Assembly (NCBI GenBank): GCA_938050045.1
Contig: CALLJS010000006.1
Location: forward strand, 92,278-156,277
Source of the DNA: an uncultured Sphingomonadaceae bacterium
Lineage (GTDB): Bacteria; Pseudomonadota; Alphaproteobacteria; Sphingomonadales; Sphingomonadaceae
DNA length: 64,000 bases
Direction of reading: 5' to 3'
Shown piece by piece: positions 63,674-64,000 of the stretch. How positions within the stretch are numbered: position 1 is the first letter of the stretch; each line of letters opens with the position of its first letter. A program made the translations under genes and the position numbers. The notes beneath the pieces are model-generated. The model had not been told where the DNA came from. It worked only from the letters and a program-made list of their open reading frames with translations, and did no database searches.

Positions 63674-64000
63674 ATGGCTATGGCTGTAATGAATCCCTGT
63701 GATCTGCGCAAAAGCGCGGGTTTTGAAAAGGCGCGTCCAATTGGCACGGGCGTTGCTATTACAGATACACATATTAGTAGTTTGGCGAATATCCCTTTAC
63801 CCCCAAAACAAAGCTGGGGTGGAAAGCGCAATGACAAGGCGCGGCAATCGCAATATCTAAGCATTGATAATGTGCAAAACCTAATGGATGCTTGGCGCTT
63901 TAGCGAGCATGTGGGTTTATATTTTAATCGCTTTATCACAATCCATTTGGGCAAGCTGGGCATAGATGATGGCGATGCTATGCCCATCATATCGGCTTTT
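63674..64000 (+). CDS. Possible replication/mobilisation protein, 3' end outside window
   Basis: An open frame of 109 codons runs from the ATG at 63674 to the window edge. It includes QSQYLSIDNVQNLMDAWRF and HVGLYFNRFITIHLGKLGID. The LNRF(I/V)TIH-like stretch resembles the region before the HUH motif of rolling-circle replication or relaxase-type proteins of alphaproteobacterial islands. The HUH motif itself would lie beyond the edge. Low certainty. Confidence 0.4.
   Translation, partial: MAMAVMNPCDLRKSAGFEKARPIGTGVAITDTHISSLANIPLPPKQSWGGKRNDKARQSQYLSIDNVQNLMDAWRFSEHVGLYFNRFITIHLGKLGIDDGDAMPIISAF

Overview
The window is an ordinary chromosomal stretch of an alphaproteobacterium, most likely a lower-GC member of the Sphingomonadales. 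I infer this from gene styles I recognise: a RibA with a degenerate RibB-like N-terminal half next to xth and an L,D-transpeptidase gene, a TrcR (DUF1013) regulator, DUF1192 and DUF2093 proteins, the DksA variant without a full zinc site, divergent purD/xseA, and a Ser/Gly-rich PEP-CTERM-like surface protein. GC content looks slightly below 50% by eye, and no genus can be assigned from the sequence alone.

Layout. 1-9.3 kb: end of hemF, a membrane protein, lipB, a small lipoprotein, an OYE-type flavin oxidoreductase, an acyl-CoA ligase operon with an MBL hydrolase, trcR, a GFA-family protein, a quinone reductase and DUF1192. 9.5-15.3 kb: clpA, a highly structured candidate small RNA, then bioF-bioD-bioA. 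15.3-22.9 kb: a lipoprotein, a Bax-inhibitor-like protein, a phosphatase, an MFS transporter, then the minus-strand group xth-ribA-[33-bp repeat array]-L,D-transpeptidase, with lolA upstream. 23-31.2 kb: ftsK, a UbiH-family monooxygenase, two OmpA-like proteins, a CorC/HlyC protein, a membrane-anchored H1-like/HhH protein and a tiny membrane peptide. 31.4-43.2 kb: a VWA protein, purD/xseA, DUF2093, an M23 peptidase, surE-serS, the surface protein, dksA, a PilZ protein and pgl. 43.3-57.7 kb: zwf, an orphan RNA candidate, mobA-ybaK, a secreted Ig-like protein, a Baeyer-Villiger-type monooxygenase, leucyl aminopeptidase, NlpC/P60, argC, an AT-rich DUF2971 gene, map, cinA, ccmAB and phhB. 57.7-60.6 kb: an SDR gene with a palindromic operator, a broken gene, an AlkA-type glycosylase and rlmB.

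At 60.75 kb a tRNA-Tyr marks the left edge of an integrated element: a P4-type integrase, a translationally coupled unknown gene, an AlpA-like regulator coupled to a PC4/p15-domain protein, and the start of a protein that may be a replication or mobilisation factor. The right edge is outside the window.

Three things stand out. First, young tandem repeats occur at many loci, both in frame inside conserved genes (clpA, purD, mobA, the ftsK linker, the M23 lipoprotein) and between genes; the most striking is an 11-copy 33-bp array grown from the ribA stop codon. Second, there are two terminator-ended RNA candidates, one (11.97-12.16 kb) with paired hairpin loops rich in anti-Shine-Dalgarno CCUCC and one (45.05-45.13 kb) with a GGGGG loop. 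Third, the start codons of purD and xseA overlap on opposite strands. All functions are inferred from sequence motifs read by eye; no search or folding program was run.
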